From: a virus
Length of the DNA stretch: 64,000 bases
Virus record (IMG/VR): IMGVR_UViG_3300023179_000009
Span: 394,814 to 458,813 of that record
Strand: one strand, 5' to 3'
Position 1 is the stretch's first letter. Each line of letters begins with the position of its first letter. A program made the translations under genes and the position numbers. Of the stretch, positions 26,799 through 36,503 are shown piece after piece. The notes beneath the pieces were generated by a model. It saw only the letters and a list, made by a program, of their open reading frames with translations, was not told the DNA's origin and ran no database searches.

Positions 26799-27856
26799 AT
26801 TTTATTTGCCAAAAGTATAGGGCGAGTGTCTTTTGTAAACAATTTAATGTATTTGTTTACGTAAGATACTAGTGTTTCTAAATTTTTATTTACTAAAAGA
26901 CCATTCCAATCTTTGTAGATTTTAGGTGGTCTAACGAAGTATATTTCTTTAAATCCTTTTGAAAGCAAATTTTCGCCAATATTAAGCATTGCCTCCAAGC
27001 CAGCCTCATCTGAGTCGAATGCTAAAACCGGCACAAAGTCTTTAATTAAATCTATTTGTGTTTCTGATAAGAATTTACCGCCACAAGCACAAGCATTTAA
27101 TCCTGCTTGTTTAATTGTGAGTGCATCAAACTCTCCCTCCATTATAAACAATTTTTCTCCTAAACAATTCCAATTAGTCATAAATAAAACATTTTTTTGA
27201 TCCACTACAGAGGTGGGGCATTTCATATATCGAAGTGTATTCCTCCGATCTGTTATGGATCTTGCGTTGTAATAAATTAAATTACTAGATTTATCATAAT
27301 ATGGAATAACTATTCTATTTTTGTATTCGCCCGAAACACAAACATATAAACCTTCACAATTTATTTTTCTGGCAGTTAGGTATTGTTCGGCTTTTTTCTT
27401 CATAAAATGATGAGGGTATTCCGCCGAGATCAAATAGGAATGGGGCGGCAACTGGAGATCGACTTTTTTTTCTTTGTCTTCGTGTCTGACAATATTGTTG
27501 CTTTGATTAAAGAAATCATGAACTTTTTCTTCGAGATCACGAAGAGAAGAACCCTCAGATATTCTGTATTCGGCTTCTTCCCAGTCAACTTTATCTAGTT
27601 CTGAAACCAAGCCAACCAAGGATCCCATTTGGTCCGTCAACCAACATCTATATGATCCGAATTCAGGATGTTTAGACTTTCCCCCGCTTGGATTCATCCA
27701 TAAGTGAAATTTGTTGTCTGTTTTGCCGAGTTTATCCTCTGACCAAGGAGAATTAGTACATATTTCTGTTCCGTGTGCTGTGTTTCTAAGTTTTATGTTA
27801 TGCTCTCCAAACTTTTGTTTAGACCATTCATAAAACAAATCAAAATCAACTGACAT
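26795..27856 (-). CDS. Toprim DNA primase, T4 gp61-like
   Basis: A 353-residue protein. Toprim signatures are present: LFIMEGEFDALTI with E240, and VLAFDSDEAG with D281 and D283. An N-terminal part with PWSEDK, FHLWMNPSGG and a WLTDQMG segment is like the zinc-finger domain of DnaG-type primases, but the usual cysteine pairs are missing, as in some phage primases. Size equals T4 gp61 (342). It would make RNA primers for lagging-strand synthesis with a helicase not found here. Its 3' end overlaps the forward gene by 4 bases. Confidence 0.82.
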   Translation of the reverse strand: MSVDFDLFYEWSKQKFGEHNIKLRNTAHGTEICTNSPWSEDKLGKTDNKFHLWMNPSGGKSKHPEFGSYRCWLTDQMGSLVGLVSELDKVDWEEAEYRISEGSSLRDLEEKVHDFFNQSNNIVRHEDKEKKVDLQLPPHSYLISAEYPHHFMKKKAEQYLTARKINCEGLYVCVSGEYKNRIVIPYYDKSSNLIYYNARSITDRRNTLRYMKCPTSVVDQKNVLFMTNWNCLGEKLFIMEGEFDALTIKQAGLNACACGGKFLSETQIDLIKDFVPVLAFDSDEAGLEAMLNIGENLLSKGFKEIYFVRPPKIYKDWNGLLVNKNLETLVSYVNKYIKLFTKDTRPILLANKI

Positions 27857-27921
27857 TTTGTTTTCCTCGCTGTTGATTTATATCAGAATTTTTAGGATAA
27901 TTCAACTTTGAGGAAATTTTT

Positions 27922-28758
27922 ATGGATATAAATCACCTGTCAGTTAGTAGAAAAAAGACATTCGATCAGTGTTCGCAGTTATACAAATTCAAATATCATC
28001 TCAAAACACCTTCGCCGCAACCAGAGCCTTTTTACTTTGTGTATGGAAATTTGGTTCACAAAATAGCGGAGTTGTATGTTGCCGAAAAGGGGTCTAAAGC
28101 AATAGACAAAATAGCCTTAGATGTGCTGCATGGAAAAATCGAATTAAAAGAGGGCAAAAAATGTCCCAAATTGCCAAAAGAATATCAAAATAAAATAGGC
28201 AAAGACATAAAGGCAATTAAAAATTTAACAAAAAAAATAGGATTTGATGGTTATGTTGAATATGATTTTACTTACGATTTGGACCCGCCAAACAAAAAAA
28301 ATGTTATAGGTTTTATAGACCGATTGATAATAAAGGAAGATTCAAAACAAAAAAAAGCTTTTATAATTGATTATAAGACAACCAAAAAAGGAAAACATCG
28401 ACTTAACAACGAAACTGTTTTATATGACTTACAACTTAGATGTTACTGTAGAGTGGTTCAAAAAATATTTGACATACCAGCGTCGAATATAAAGGCGGCA
28501 CTTTTTTATTTAGATGGAGAAAATTTGATCGCTGCCCAATACAACCAAGACTCACTAGATAGGGTTGAAAAAGAATTAAAAAATGGATATGTGACTATTG
28601 AAGAAACAAAATCAGAAACAGTTCGTGGTAGTGTTGGGTGGCACTGCAAAAACTGTGAGTATTCGAGCATTTGTCAATTTTATAAATCCCAAAATCAATC
28701 AAATGAATCTTGGAATGGGGATTTGTTGGAATTGGGACACGATAATTCTTGGAATTAA
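27922..28758 (+). CDS. Cas4/RecB-like PD-(D/E)XK exonuclease with iron-sulfur cysteines
   Basis: A 278-residue protein. It has the family features in order: C17 near the N-terminus, H46, D133 in GFIDRL, then D150-Y-K152 in FIIDYKT, a QLRCYC motif, and a final C242, C245, C251 cluster (CKNCEYSSIC). The four cysteines fit the 4Fe-4S cluster of Cas4 and AddB-type exonucleases. It would process DNA ends in recombination. It is divergent from the primase and shares the 66-base intergenic region with it, so recombination and priming may be expressed together. Confidence 0.82.
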   Translation: MDINHLSVSRKKTFDQCSQLYKFKYHLKTPSPQPEPFYFVYGNLVHKIAELYVAEKGSKAIDKIALDVLHGKIELKEGKKCPKLPKEYQNKIGKDIKAIKNLTKKIGFDGYVEYDFTYDLDPPNKKNVIGFIDRLIIKEDSKQKKAFIIDYKTTKKGKHRLNNETVLYDLQLRCYCRVVQKIFDIPASNIKAALFYLDGENLIAAQYNQDSLDRVEKELKNGYVTIEETKSETVRGSVGWHCKNCEYSSICQFYKSQNQSNESWNGDLLELGHDNSWN

Positions 28759-29648
28759 TTTTTGGGTAAAGGAATATAGTCTTCTGGGTAAATGCCCTGC
28801 GGATTATTTCTATCTATAATAGGTAATTTTCTTGCCCAACTAGATCCAATTTCGTTTAGCCACCCAAATCCTTGTTGTTCGTTGATTTCTCTTAACACTT
28901 TTAATGGTGTAAACAAACCATTCCCGTTTCCTTGTATGTCAGTTGTCCCCCAGCATATTCCAACAAAAAAATCTTCTGACATTAAACCGCCACCGGATCT
29001 TCCTGGTCTTGGGCTATTCTCTGTTGTTACTATATCTGGCCCTCTTTCGCCTAGATAACGAACATCGTAGTGGGCAACTTCTCTACCACCATCGCAACCA
29101 AGAGAATGCAATCTCACGTTTGTGTTAAAGTTAAAATCTGGTGGGGATATTGGAAAGTAGTTTGGAACCCAATCTGGTTTAAATTTTACTAAACTACAAT
29201 CTCTGCCTCTATCATTAAAATAAAAAAGAACTTCGGCTTTGTATGATTTTGGTTTATCTAATTTAGTTTCATTGTGATACCAAGTTATTACGTCGCAATT
29301 TAATTTTTTTTTGGCACCATCTTCGGCATTCATGTTCCCAGACCACAGGTGACCGCAAGATTGAACATAAGCATAATTTTCCTTTGTGTCATAAAAAATT
29401 ATAGTTCCAGAGCCGGATGCGTTTTTGACCGATATTTTTATACTTACACATAACCATTTTTTAAATTTTTCATCTCTTTGATCTATCGGAACTCCGCCAA
29501 TTGCCAAATGTGCATATGGGTCATCCCCAACAATTGGCATTGGCTCCACTGGCTTGGTTATTTTATTTTTTTCTAAATATTTAGTGAAAAATAGAAAAAC
29601 CAAAGAGCTAAAAATTAAAAATAAAAAAAATAAAATTTTTTTAGTCAT
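28755..29648 (-). CDS. Membrane-anchored trypsin-like serine protease
   Basis: A 297-residue protein. It begins with a single hydrophobic segment (ILFFLFLIFSSLVFLFFT, residues 5-22) without a clear signal peptidase site, so it is probably anchored facing the periplasm. The catalytic triad is visible: H100 in YVQSCGHLW, D150 in DRGRDCSLV and S218 in RPGRSGGGLM. The G-R-S-G-G motif is that of trypsin/DegP peptidases. Phage-encoded membrane proteases are unusual; possible targets are host envelope or phage proteins. Convergent overlap of 4 bases with the nuclease gene. Confidence 0.8.
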   Translation of the reverse strand: MTKKILFFLFLIFSSLVFLFFTKYLEKNKITKPVEPMPIVGDDPYAHLAIGGVPIDQRDEKFKKWLCVSIKISVKNASGSGTIIFYDTKENYAYVQSCGHLWSGNMNAEDGAKKKLNCDVITWYHNETKLDKPKSYKAEVLFYFNDRGRDCSLVKFKPDWVPNYFPISPPDFNFNTNVRLHSLGCDGGREVAHYDVRYLGERGPDIVTTENSPRPGRSGGGLMSEDFFVGICWGTTDIQGNGNGLFTPLKVLREINEQQGFGWLNEIGSSWARKLPIIDRNNPQGIYPEDYIPLPKN

Positions 29649-29671
29649 TCGTTCCTTTACTATATTAATTT

Positions 29672-30094
29672 ATGCTTAAACTAACAATTAATCACAATAT
29701 TTATGTTTCGAGAGAACAATCTTATCTCCTTCATCAAGGAAAAGAAGTAACAACAATAGGTGCTAGTGTCCCTGTGTGGTTTTATAATAAAGTTTCTTCT
29801 GAGCCTGCGATAGAAGTTTTTTGTAAATATTATATAAAAAACCCTAAAAAAGAAGTGCCCATAAAAATTTTAGAGGATGGTTACGAAATAAACTTGCCTT
29901 TTCAAGAAAAGTCTATTGATGGTAAAGAAATTTCTTCAAAAAGTCTTCTGGATATATGCGACGGAGGATCTGAGTTTTTGAATTACAGAGAACTAAACAA
30001 AGTTTTAGTAAAAGATAAAACTTTGAGTATTATGCATTATATAACAATAAATAGACTAGAAAAAATAGAAGAAACTTTTAATCAAGGTTTTTAA
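29672..30094 (+). CDS. Hypothetical protein, divergent from the serine protease
   Basis: A 140-residue protein of mixed alpha/beta look, beginning MLKLTINHNIYVSREQSYLL. No family was recognised. The start is 24 bases from that of the protease gene, with shared upstream DNA. Confidence 0.55.
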   Translation: MLKLTINHNIYVSREQSYLLHQGKEVTTIGASVPVWFYNKVSSEPAIEVFCKYYIKNPKKEVPIKILEDGYEINLPFQEKSIDGKEISSKSLLDICDGGSEFLNYRELNKVLVKDKTLSIMHYITINRLEKIEETFNQGF

Positions 30095-30119
30095 CTAATT
30101 TCTTTTAAGGCTTAGCATT

Positions 30120-30641
30120 TCATGGGCAATCACGTATTTGCATGCCAATTCTCAAAGTAACCGAATCGCCCACATTAAGCGATATCACATCAGACAATAC
30201 AGCAGTTGATATGAGCCTGTAGGTGTTTTGAACCTCTGCCGCTAAAAATAAATTGGATACCGGTCCCCAAGATCCTGCCGTGGATCTAAAGGCAACTATT
30301 GGGCTTGTTGCAACATAATGATCTTGAATAAAATTAATTGCAAAATCTCCCGAAGAGGATAATTCTGCTCTTTGATAACCTCCACCAAAAGGCTCTCCTA
30401 TTAAATCATTCATCACATCATCTACATTGACTTGCTGTCTTCTGTCTAGTCCCAAATAATAGAAATTTGGAATAATAGTACTGTTTTTTCCACCCACAAA
30501 AGCCGCCTGTAAGAGAAATTGCTCTCCTTCTTGGTGTAAAATGTTTTTAATATTTTTTTCTTCCCAAAGAATATTTCCAAGATAATCCCTGTGTTGGATT
30601 TCTTGTATCTTCATTATTCCAGGCCAATTTTTGTTTTTCAT
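30120..30641 (-). CDS. Putative virion-associated protein
   Basis: A 173-residue protein starting MKNKNWPGIMKIQEIQHRDY. The central segment has a fibre-like glycine pattern (LIGEPFGGGYQRAELSSSG) and the end is beta-rich (ISLNVGDSVTLRIGMQIRD). It is similar in length and pattern to the tail protein at 6998, perhaps distantly related. A role at the baseplate or in a fibre is inferred only. Confidence 0.5.
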   Translation of the reverse strand: MKNKNWPGIMKIQEIQHRDYLGNILWEEKNIKNILHQEGEQFLLQAAFVGGKNSTIIPNFYYLGLDRRQQVNVDDVMNDLIGEPFGGGYQRAELSSSGDFAINFIQDHYVATSPIVAFRSTAGSWGPVSNLFLAAEVQNTYRLISTAVLSDVISLNVGDSVTLRIGMQIRDCP

Positions 30642-30691
30642 AAATTTTTATTATCCTTTTCTAGATATTATAGCAAATTTAAAAAAATACT

Positions 30692-30892
30692 ATGAAATTT
30701 AAAAATTGGATCCAAAAAGAAAATCTTGCTGGTCCCGGTGGAGGGCCAAGTTTTTCTCCCGAAGATCAAGAGGCTTTAAACCTAAACATTTCAACAAGAG
30801 GGGCCGGAGCTTTTCCTAATTTTTCTCAAAAAATAAAGTTTATGTCGAAAAATAAAAACGAAAAGATACGACAAAAAAAGTTAATTTTTTAA
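30692..30892 (+). CDS. Small protein with capsid-targeting-like leader
   Basis: The 66-residue protein begins MKFKNWIQKENLAGPGGGPS, the F-x-x-W-[LI] leader pattern, but has no [LI]-x-E triplet. After the glycine-rich turn comes FSPEDQEALNLNISTRG. It could be a small internal head protein. No better assignment. Confidence 0.5.
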   Translation: MKFKNWIQKENLAGPGGGPSFSPEDQEALNLNISTRGAGAFPNFSQKIKFMSKNKNEKIRQKKLIF

Positions 30893-30896
30893 ATTT

Positions 30897-31403
<507 letters not shown>

Positions 31404-31524
31404 TTTCTACTCCGGGTTAAAGGGACAAATGTTATATTAGAAAAAATTTTAAAATTTTGCAAATTTTTTCTAACTTAAAATTCAAAGTCTCAAAGTTGTA
31501 ATCAATTTGAGAAAAAATATTTTA

Positions 31525-31532
31525 TATAAATA
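31525..31532 (+). promoter_or_regulatory. TATAAATA box in a forward intergenic region (tentative late promoter)
   Basis: A perfect match to the T4 late -10 box, on the plus strand, between two reverse-strand genes. No forward gene follows before 33354, so a transcript would be antisense to the 31552-33308 genes, or this may be chance in AT-rich DNA. The 31404-31551 gap contains nothing else recognisable. Confidence 0.25.
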
Positions 31533-31551
31533 AACTTATATGTCCATAGTC

Positions 31552-31854
31552 TTAAAAATAAATTTTATGTCTTAAAAAACAATCTTTTTTAAGATTGTTT
31601 TTGTTGATGGGACATATCTTTTTCTCAACAACTTGCACTTGTTTTCCAAATTGATCTTGTTTAAAAGTAACTATTGTTTGCAATTTACCATATTTTTTTT
31701 GCCACAAATCTAAAGGAGAATCACCTAAGGCCAAAGATGGACTATTGCAGTTTGATTTTTGCTGGCAACAGCCGCAACCGCTATTGTTCTCGGGCTTTTT
31801 TCTTCTTTGATATTCTAGGGAAGATTTGCCGGGACTATAGTCAAAACAAGACAT
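31552..31854 (-). CDS. Small cysteine-containing hypothetical protein
   Basis: I chose ATG at 31854 (MSCFDYSPGKSSLEY), after GAGGTTAAA, in place of an in-frame TTG four codons upstream. The 100-residue protein has a CGCCQQKSNC cluster and further single cysteines, possibly metal-binding. It is coupled to the metalloprotease gene, whose stop is at 31863. Confidence 0.5.
   Translation of the reverse strand: MSCFDYSPGKSSLEYQRRKKPENNSGCGCCQQKSNCNSPSLALGDSPLDLWQKKYGKLQTIVTFKQDQFGKQVQVVEKKICPINKNNLKKDCFLRHKIYF
31575..31602 (-). terminator. Possible terminator inside the 3' end of the small protein gene
   Basis: A perfect 12-bp stem (AAAAACAATCTT with AAGATTGTTTTT) and a 4-base loop. On the reverse strand it is followed by a T-run, as in Rho-independent terminators. 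It lies within the last codons of the 31552 gene. Confidence 0.45.
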
Positions 31855-31862
31855 TTTTAACC

Positions 31863-33308
31863 TCAAGAAATAAATTTTCTTTGTAATTTTCCATTTACAA
31901 TTTCAAAGGGAGCGTTTGCATTTTGGGAAACTTGATTTGTTTCTTTTAAATAGTTTAAAGCATCCATTGCACCCACTATGTCCTCTTCTTCGGTTGTTGA
32001 TAGGGAGTCGTAAATATTATTGTTTAGATCATAAAGATAAATTTTTTCGTTTGGAATTTCTACTTCAACATCGTAAAGAAAATTTTGTTCGGATTGTGAG
32101 GAAATTATATAATCTTTTAATTTTATACTCAGGAGATTCGATTTTTTAACAAAAAATTCGTTATTTTCACATTTTGGAGCCGAAAGCATTTTCACTTGTG
32201 TTGTTAATAAATTTCTTTTCTTAAAAATTTCTTGTATTTTATCTTGATATTTTCCATCCCCCAAGATCATGTCAGCCCACAGTATTGTTTTTGCTACTGA
32301 TTGGTAAAATTTAGAGTTTAAAGGAGCGTGTTGCATTGCTTTTAAAACATATTTTAAAGAAATGTCTCTTGATTGTTTTAAAGACTCCAAACAATCTAAG
32401 GAATTTCTTTTGTCTTCGTATATCAAAACTATTAAATCATAAAAAGCACCCAAAAAGATACGACCAAAACTGTGGCACTCAGCCGCAATATTATCATCTG
32501 TGTTCTCTGCTGGTAAAGAATTTGGATTAACATACTTAAAGTCATTTATTGCAGATCTTAAACAATCTTTATTTCTTCCGGAGTTGGGCTTCGACAACTT
32601 ATAAACCGCTTGTCCAAATTGTTCGGCCAAATTTGATATTATGTTTGGCTTTTTCATGTCGCCATTCGTTTGATTAATCGCATATTCTAATATTTCTTGA
32701 TGACTCATTATGTTTACAATCGCTATAAAATCAGCGAATGCTTCGTGCATTGACATTATTTCTAAAGACATGGCACTCCAAGTCTCTGGTCTATAGGCGT
32801 CAAGTATTGCGTGTCCTAATTCATGTGCCACAATATCGCTTGAATCGCAAGCAAATAAGGATCCGCCTATTTGTGGATTATTAATATAAAAAAATCTCAA
32901 GGATTTACGGTCATAGTAAGCATTTAAGTCAACGCCAGCTCTTGGAAAAACTTGTAAAGAAGAAGCCCCAGGCCAGTTTGGTATTTTTTTATTTGTTTGA
33001 GAATTTACAACGTTTAGAGTATTTGAAATTGTAATATAGCAATTTGCTGCTTGTCCTTCCGCCGATATTCTATTATACCCGCCACCTTTGTATCCTATAA
33101 TGTTAAAAAATGGAGCATTAGTTTGTTGAGGAGGTATAATTTTTTTTGTTAAAAGTGGAGTAGATGGGTCACTAATCAGGTAGTCTACTGGTTTACTATT
33201 CGAAACATTTTCTTTTTTAATTATTTTTGTCTCAACCCTGCTTCTTAATATAGAAGAAAAATGTTTTTTAAGGTTAAAATAATTAATAAATTTTTCAAAT
33301 AAATACAT
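31863..33308 (-). CDS. Gluzincin-type zinc metalloprotease
   Basis: A 481-residue protein. The metal-binding motif is visible as H162-E163-L-G-H166 in IVAHELGHAILD, and a third ligand is likely E189 in MSMHEAFADFIAIVN, a helix-turn like that of thermolysin-type (M4-like) enzymes, which use HExxH plus a downstream E. No signal peptide is evident. The C-terminal half is unknown. A TATAAATA box stands 20 bases upstream of the start on the reverse strand, suggesting late expression. Role might be processing of phage or host envelope proteins. Confidence 0.72.
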   Translation of the reverse strand: MYLFEKFINYFNLKKHFSSILRSRVETKIIKKENVSNSKPVDYLISDPSTPLLTKKIIPPQQTNAPFFNIIGYKGGGYNRISAEGQAANCYITISNTLNVVNSQTNKKIPNWPGASSLQVFPRAGVDLNAYYDRKSLRFFYINNPQIGGSLFACDSSDIVAHELGHAILDAYRPETWSAMSLEIMSMHEAFADFIAIVNIMSHQEILEYAINQTNGDMKKPNIISNLAEQFGQAVYKLSKPNSGRNKDCLRSAINDFKYVNPNSLPAENTDDNIAAECHSFGRIFLGAFYDLIVLIYEDKRNSLDCLESLKQSRDISLKYVLKAMQHAPLNSKFYQSVAKTILWADMILGDGKYQDKIQEIFKKRNLLTTQVKMLSAPKCENNEFFVKKSNLLSIKLKDYIISSQSEQNFLYDVEVEIPNEKIYLYDLNNNIYDSLSTTEEEDIVGAMDALNYLKETNQVSQNANAPFEIVNGKLQRKFIS

Positions 33309-33328
33309 AATCTAATTCTCCTTTTTTA

Positions 33329-33336
33329 TATTTATA
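33329..33336 (-). promoter_or_regulatory. Late-promoter-like TATAAATA box (reverse)
   Basis: TATTTATA on the plus strand reads TATAAATA in reverse, 20 bases upstream of the metalloprotease start. It matches the T4 late consensus. Confidence 0.5.
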
Positions 33337-33353
33337 ATTACTAATATCCAGTT

Positions 33354-33926
33354 ATGGCGAATCATAAAGAAAACATAATACGTGAAAAAAGAACGCTTGA
33401 AGCAACAAAAAAAAATTTTATGGGGCCATCGGGTAAATTTGGAGTTATCTTGCAAGTTTTTGGAACCCCTGTCGTGAGACAAGGCTCTGGCTTGTATGAA
33501 TCAAATTTACTGGAAGATTGCAATAAAATAGATAATGACCATAGCTATGAGTCAACAGCAAGCGGACAGGCTGGGCCATTGATTGACAAAGGCGAAATTG
33601 GAAATTTAGATTTTGATTTTATTCAAAATGAGGGAGTCTTATTTGATGGATTAAGTAAAGGCGTGCATTTAGAAATTATTTATTGGCAATCTAGCAATCA
33701 ATTAAAAGTCTCTTATAAAGGTCGTCTAGTTTATCTAGAAATAGCTGGCGAACTGGAGGGATACGTTCCTTTTGATGAATGGGAAAATATAATTAACCGT
33801 TTATTTGAAATTTCTAAAAATAAATTAAAAGATAAAAATCTAATTAAAGAAAAAGAACAAAAAGAAACTATAAATAAAAATAAACTTAAATTTCTGGAAA
33901 ATATTAAAAATAGATGGGGTATCTAA
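33354..33926 (+). CDS. Hypothetical protein, divergent from the metalloprotease
   Basis: A 190-residue protein. Residues 1-140 are beta/alpha with GKFGVILQVFGTPVVRQ and QLKVSYKGRLVYLEIAGE strands; the C-terminus is a lysine-rich coiled segment. No family recognised. Confidence 0.6.
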   Translation: MANHKENIIREKRTLEATKKNFMGPSGKFGVILQVFGTPVVRQGSGLYESNLLEDCNKIDNDHSYESTASGQAGPLIDKGEIGNLDFDFIQNEGVLFDGLSKGVHLEIIYWQSSNQLKVSYKGRLVYLEIAGELEGYVPFDEWENIINRLFEISKNKLKDKNLIKEKEQKETINKNKLKFLENIKNRWGI

Positions 33927-33977
33927 ATATTTAAAATTAAAATCATAAATAAGTTAAACCAAAAGGTAAGGTGAAAA

Positions 33978-34403
33978 ATGTCCGACAACAATTCAGAGGA
34001 TGTAAAAATTGAAGAATTTCAACTAGAGGATGGAAGGCGTGCTGAGAAGCATGTTGTTATAGATGAAAAGGGCGTTGAAGTTGAAGAGGTTTTTGCAGAG
34101 CAAAAACCTGTTCTGAAAATTGAAAAAAGAATTATTCGTGAATCAAAAAATATAGTAGTCAAAGAAATTCATCAAACTTTAAAGGATGGAAACGTTGTTG
34201 ATGAAAATGTTTTTGAAATTAGTCCAGAAGCTTTCAGTTTGACTAAAAAAGAAAAAGTCACAAAAAGTGTTGTAAAGGCTGTTGATTTAATTGAAGAAAA
34301 AGTTGAAAACAAGAATAAAACCAATAATATTGTAAATATTGTATTAGTATCATTGATAGTTTTACAAATTGTATTTTTATTGGGCTATTTGCTTTGGAAC
34401 TAA
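33978..34403 (+). CDS. Acidic protein with C-terminal membrane anchor
   Basis: The 141-residue protein starts MSDNNSEDVKIEEFQLEDGR after AAGGTG. A charged, repetitive body with V-x-E units (EKRIIRESKNIVVKEIHQT) precedes one hydrophobic segment (NIVLVSLIVLQIVFLLGYLLW) at the C-terminus, so it is a tail-anchored inner-membrane protein. The role may be in membrane remodelling or replication, unknown. Confidence 0.6.
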   Translation: MSDNNSEDVKIEEFQLEDGRRAEKHVVIDEKGVEVEEVFAEQKPVLKIEKRIIRESKNIVVKEIHQTLKDGNVVDENVFEISPEAFSLTKKEKVTKSVVKAVDLIEEKVENKNKTNNIVNIVLVSLIVLQIVFLLGYLLWN

Positions 34404-34410
34404 AAACAAA

Positions 34411-34446
34411 AAAAGCAAGCCTTTTTAGGGGCTTGCTTTTTGTTTT
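34411..34446. terminator. Bidirectional Rho-independent terminator
   Basis: AAAAGCAAGCC pairs with GGCTTGCTTTT around a short T/A/G loop, flanked by A- and T-runs. It stands between the tail-anchored gene and the reverse gene ending at 34465, so it can end both. Confidence 0.8.
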
Positions 34447-34464
34447 CAACAACGAACAAGTTGT

Positions 34465-34791
34465 TCAGTCAACAAACATGGCTGCGATTGGGAATCTTTC
34501 CAAAGTAGTTGAAGTAACATTCTTTCTCTTGGCTTTTGCAGCAACCTTAAGCCTGCTGTAATCGTTCCATCTTGCAATTCTGTCTTTTCGATAACTCTTG
34601 ATCTTTTTCCCAACTTCAGAAATTGTTCTTGACACATTTCCTTCTCTTAGCTCGTAACCCCTGATTTGTTCCTTTGTTTCTTCAACAACTAAAACAGTTC
34701 TTCTTACAGGGTGACTGTGGTTGCCTTGGTAATAAAACTTTGCAACTGGCAGTCTCGAAACCGGCTCGTAAACTTTATTAACAGTCTTCAT
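34465..34791 (-). CDS. Small basic hypothetical protein
   Basis: I chose ATG 34791 (MKTVNKVYEPVSRL) with an AAAGGGATTTCA leader; an in-frame earlier start adds 11 residues. The 108-residue protein holds SHPVRRTVLVVEETKEQIRG and a basic C-terminus (VAAKAKRKNVTSTT). It could bind nucleic acid. No family was recognised. Confidence 0.55.
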   Translation of the reverse strand: MKTVNKVYEPVSRLPVAKFYYQGNHSHPVRRTVLVVEETKEQIRGYELREGNVSRTISEVGKKIKSYRKDRIARWNDYSRLKVAAKAKRKNVTSTTLERFPIAAMFVD

Positions 34792-34868
34792 TGAAATCCC
34801 TTTTGTTAGTGTTAATGTCCACACGCTTTTGGCGATAAATCATTTTATATTAAAAAATAAATTATTTG

Positions 34869-35321
34869 TCAAACGCATTTTTCTTTAAGATATGGAAGTA
34901 TGAATTGGTTAAGTTCCAATGCTGTTTTTTGGCTATCCTGCAATTGATCTTCGTAGAATAAGTGAACGTAAGATTCGTGAGCGTTACCCGAATCAGTTGA
35001 CGTTTCTCGTAATCTCACAGCATACAAGTTTGATACTTCTTGCTCCATTTCTTGAGCATATTTTAAAATTTCAAAAGGACAGGTCAGGTCTATGGGGAAC
35101 GGGTTTGCTTCTTGTTGTGGGATGCCGCCTAATTGCACTATAAGACGAGCAAATTCCTCCACGTGCTTGTGTTCTTCAAATGATTCTTTAATCAAAAACT
35201 CAGAGAGTTCCTCTCTGTGGAGACCTTGGATCATTGTGCCTGCTTGCAGGTAAAAAAGCATATGCTTTCTTTCATTTTTTAAATCATTTTGAAGCATCAA
35301 GATTAAATCGTCATTTTTCAT
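34869..35321 (-). CDS. Ferritin-like diiron-type protein
   Basis: The 150-residue protein has a four-helix layout. Metal-ligand positions are visible: E17 in LKNERKHMLFYL, E50 and H53 in EEHKHVEEFA, E95 in EMEQEVSNLY and E124 in FYEDQLQDSQ. The usual last histidine of the second E-x-x-H pair is absent (E-D-Q-L), so it may be a variant or inactive. Members store iron or protect DNA against oxidation. It overlaps the M28 gene by 4 bases and is probably co-transcribed with it. Confidence 0.65.
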   Translation of the reverse strand: MKNDDLILMLQNDLKNERKHMLFYLQAGTMIQGLHREELSEFLIKESFEEHKHVEEFARLIVQLGGIPQQEANPFPIDLTCPFEILKYAQEMEQEVSNLYAVRLRETSTDSGNAHESYVHLFYEDQLQDSQKTALELNQFILPYLKEKCV

Positions 35322-36454
35322 TTTTGTTCCTTGTGATAATGATGATTGAATGGCATCTCTGGGTTGCCGTGATCATGATTGTAATCCATTTGTTTAAATT
35401 TAGCAAAATTAAATTCGGGGGCAGATTTTGAATTGATAATATTTAAGCCCAACTCAAAAGCATATTTTGTAATTTGTTCTAACCCCTCATAATTAATTTT
35501 ATCTGGTGTGTCGTCGGGGGTGTGATAATTAGAGTGAAGACCTGTGTGTAAAAAAGCTATTGGTATTTTTTTGTTGTAAAAAGAAGCATGATCTGATCCC
35601 CCCGAGGTTCTTCCTGTAATTTTTTTTGCAAATTTGTATTTTTGATTTAAATCATTAATTATTCTACTGACATCGAAGGAACTATCACCTTCTGAAAATC
35701 CAGCAAAATAATGCCCTTTATCCAAATAACCAACCATGTCTAAATTGATCATAAAAACATGTTTTTTTATATCGGGTTTTTCTTCTGGGAATAAAGGATT
35801 TTCACAATAGTGACGACTGCCAATCAGACCCATCTCTTCTGCTGAGTAGGCTTGAAAAACAACCGTTCTTTTAAGATCTTCTTTTATTAAAGAAAACGCT
35901 TTTGCCAATTCTATCAAAGCCACTGTTCCAGATGCGTTATCGTCGGCACCTGGATGAACTTCTCTTCTATTTGGGGTTCTACTCATTGATGGCCCATAAC
36001 CTATATGGTCCATGTGAGCGCCGATCACTACAATTTCATCCTTAACATTTTTGTCATTTCCTTTTATTATTGCATAAATGTTTTGGGTAAAGTCATCGCC
36101 CGATTCATTTTTTGGTCCGAAATTTGTTTTTCTTATAGAAAATTTTTGATAAAAAGTTTTTAATCCAAAACTTTCAAATTTCTTTTTTATGAACTCTGCG
36201 GCCATTATATTGCCTTTTTTGCCGCTCATTCTTCCTTCTAGTTCATTACTAGATAAATAATCTAAGTCTTGTTTAAGATTTTTTGATGAAATTCCAGATA
36301 TCGCTTGTTCAATTGTGTTTTTTGGTGTGTTATCTATTTTTTCAACTTTTGGTTCATTTGGTTTTATTGGTTTTTCTTTTTTATATTCAATCAATAGTAT
36401 TGATACAAAGATGATTGTTGTTACGCAAAATAATATTGGTATTAATTTTTTCAT
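35318..36454 (-). CDS. M28-family aminopeptidase with N-terminal membrane anchor
   Basis: The 378-residue protein begins with a basic/hydrophobic signal-anchor (MKKLIPILFCVTTIIFVSIL). M28 zinc-ligand motifs appear in order: H147-x-D149 in VIGAHMDHIG, D171 in GADDNASG, E206 in YSAEEMGL, D239 in NLDMVG and H311 in NYHTPDD. It would be a periplasmic or membrane aminopeptidase. With the serine and zinc proteases nearby it makes a proteolysis-rich region. Such peptidases are rare in phages. It is divergent from the terminase. Confidence 0.82.
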   Translation of the reverse strand: MKKLIPILFCVTTIIFVSILLIEYKKEKPIKPNEPKVEKIDNTPKNTIEQAISGISSKNLKQDLDYLSSNELEGRMSGKKGNIMAAEFIKKKFESFGLKTFYQKFSIRKTNFGPKNESGDDFTQNIYAIIKGNDKNVKDEIVVIGAHMDHIGYGPSMSRTPNRREVHPGADDNASGTVALIELAKAFSLIKEDLKRTVVFQAYSAEEMGLIGSRHYCENPLFPEEKPDIKKHVFMINLDMVGYLDKGHYFAGFSEGDSSFDVSRIINDLNQKYKFAKKITGRTSGGSDHASFYNKKIPIAFLHTGLHSNYHTPDDTPDKINYEGLEQITKYAFELGLNIINSKSAPEFNFAKFKQMDYNHDHGNPEMPFNHHYHKEQK

Positions 36455-36503
36455 TGTTTGCCTCTAACTAAATTATAGTGTTAAACTTTTAAATAGAAAT
36501 TTT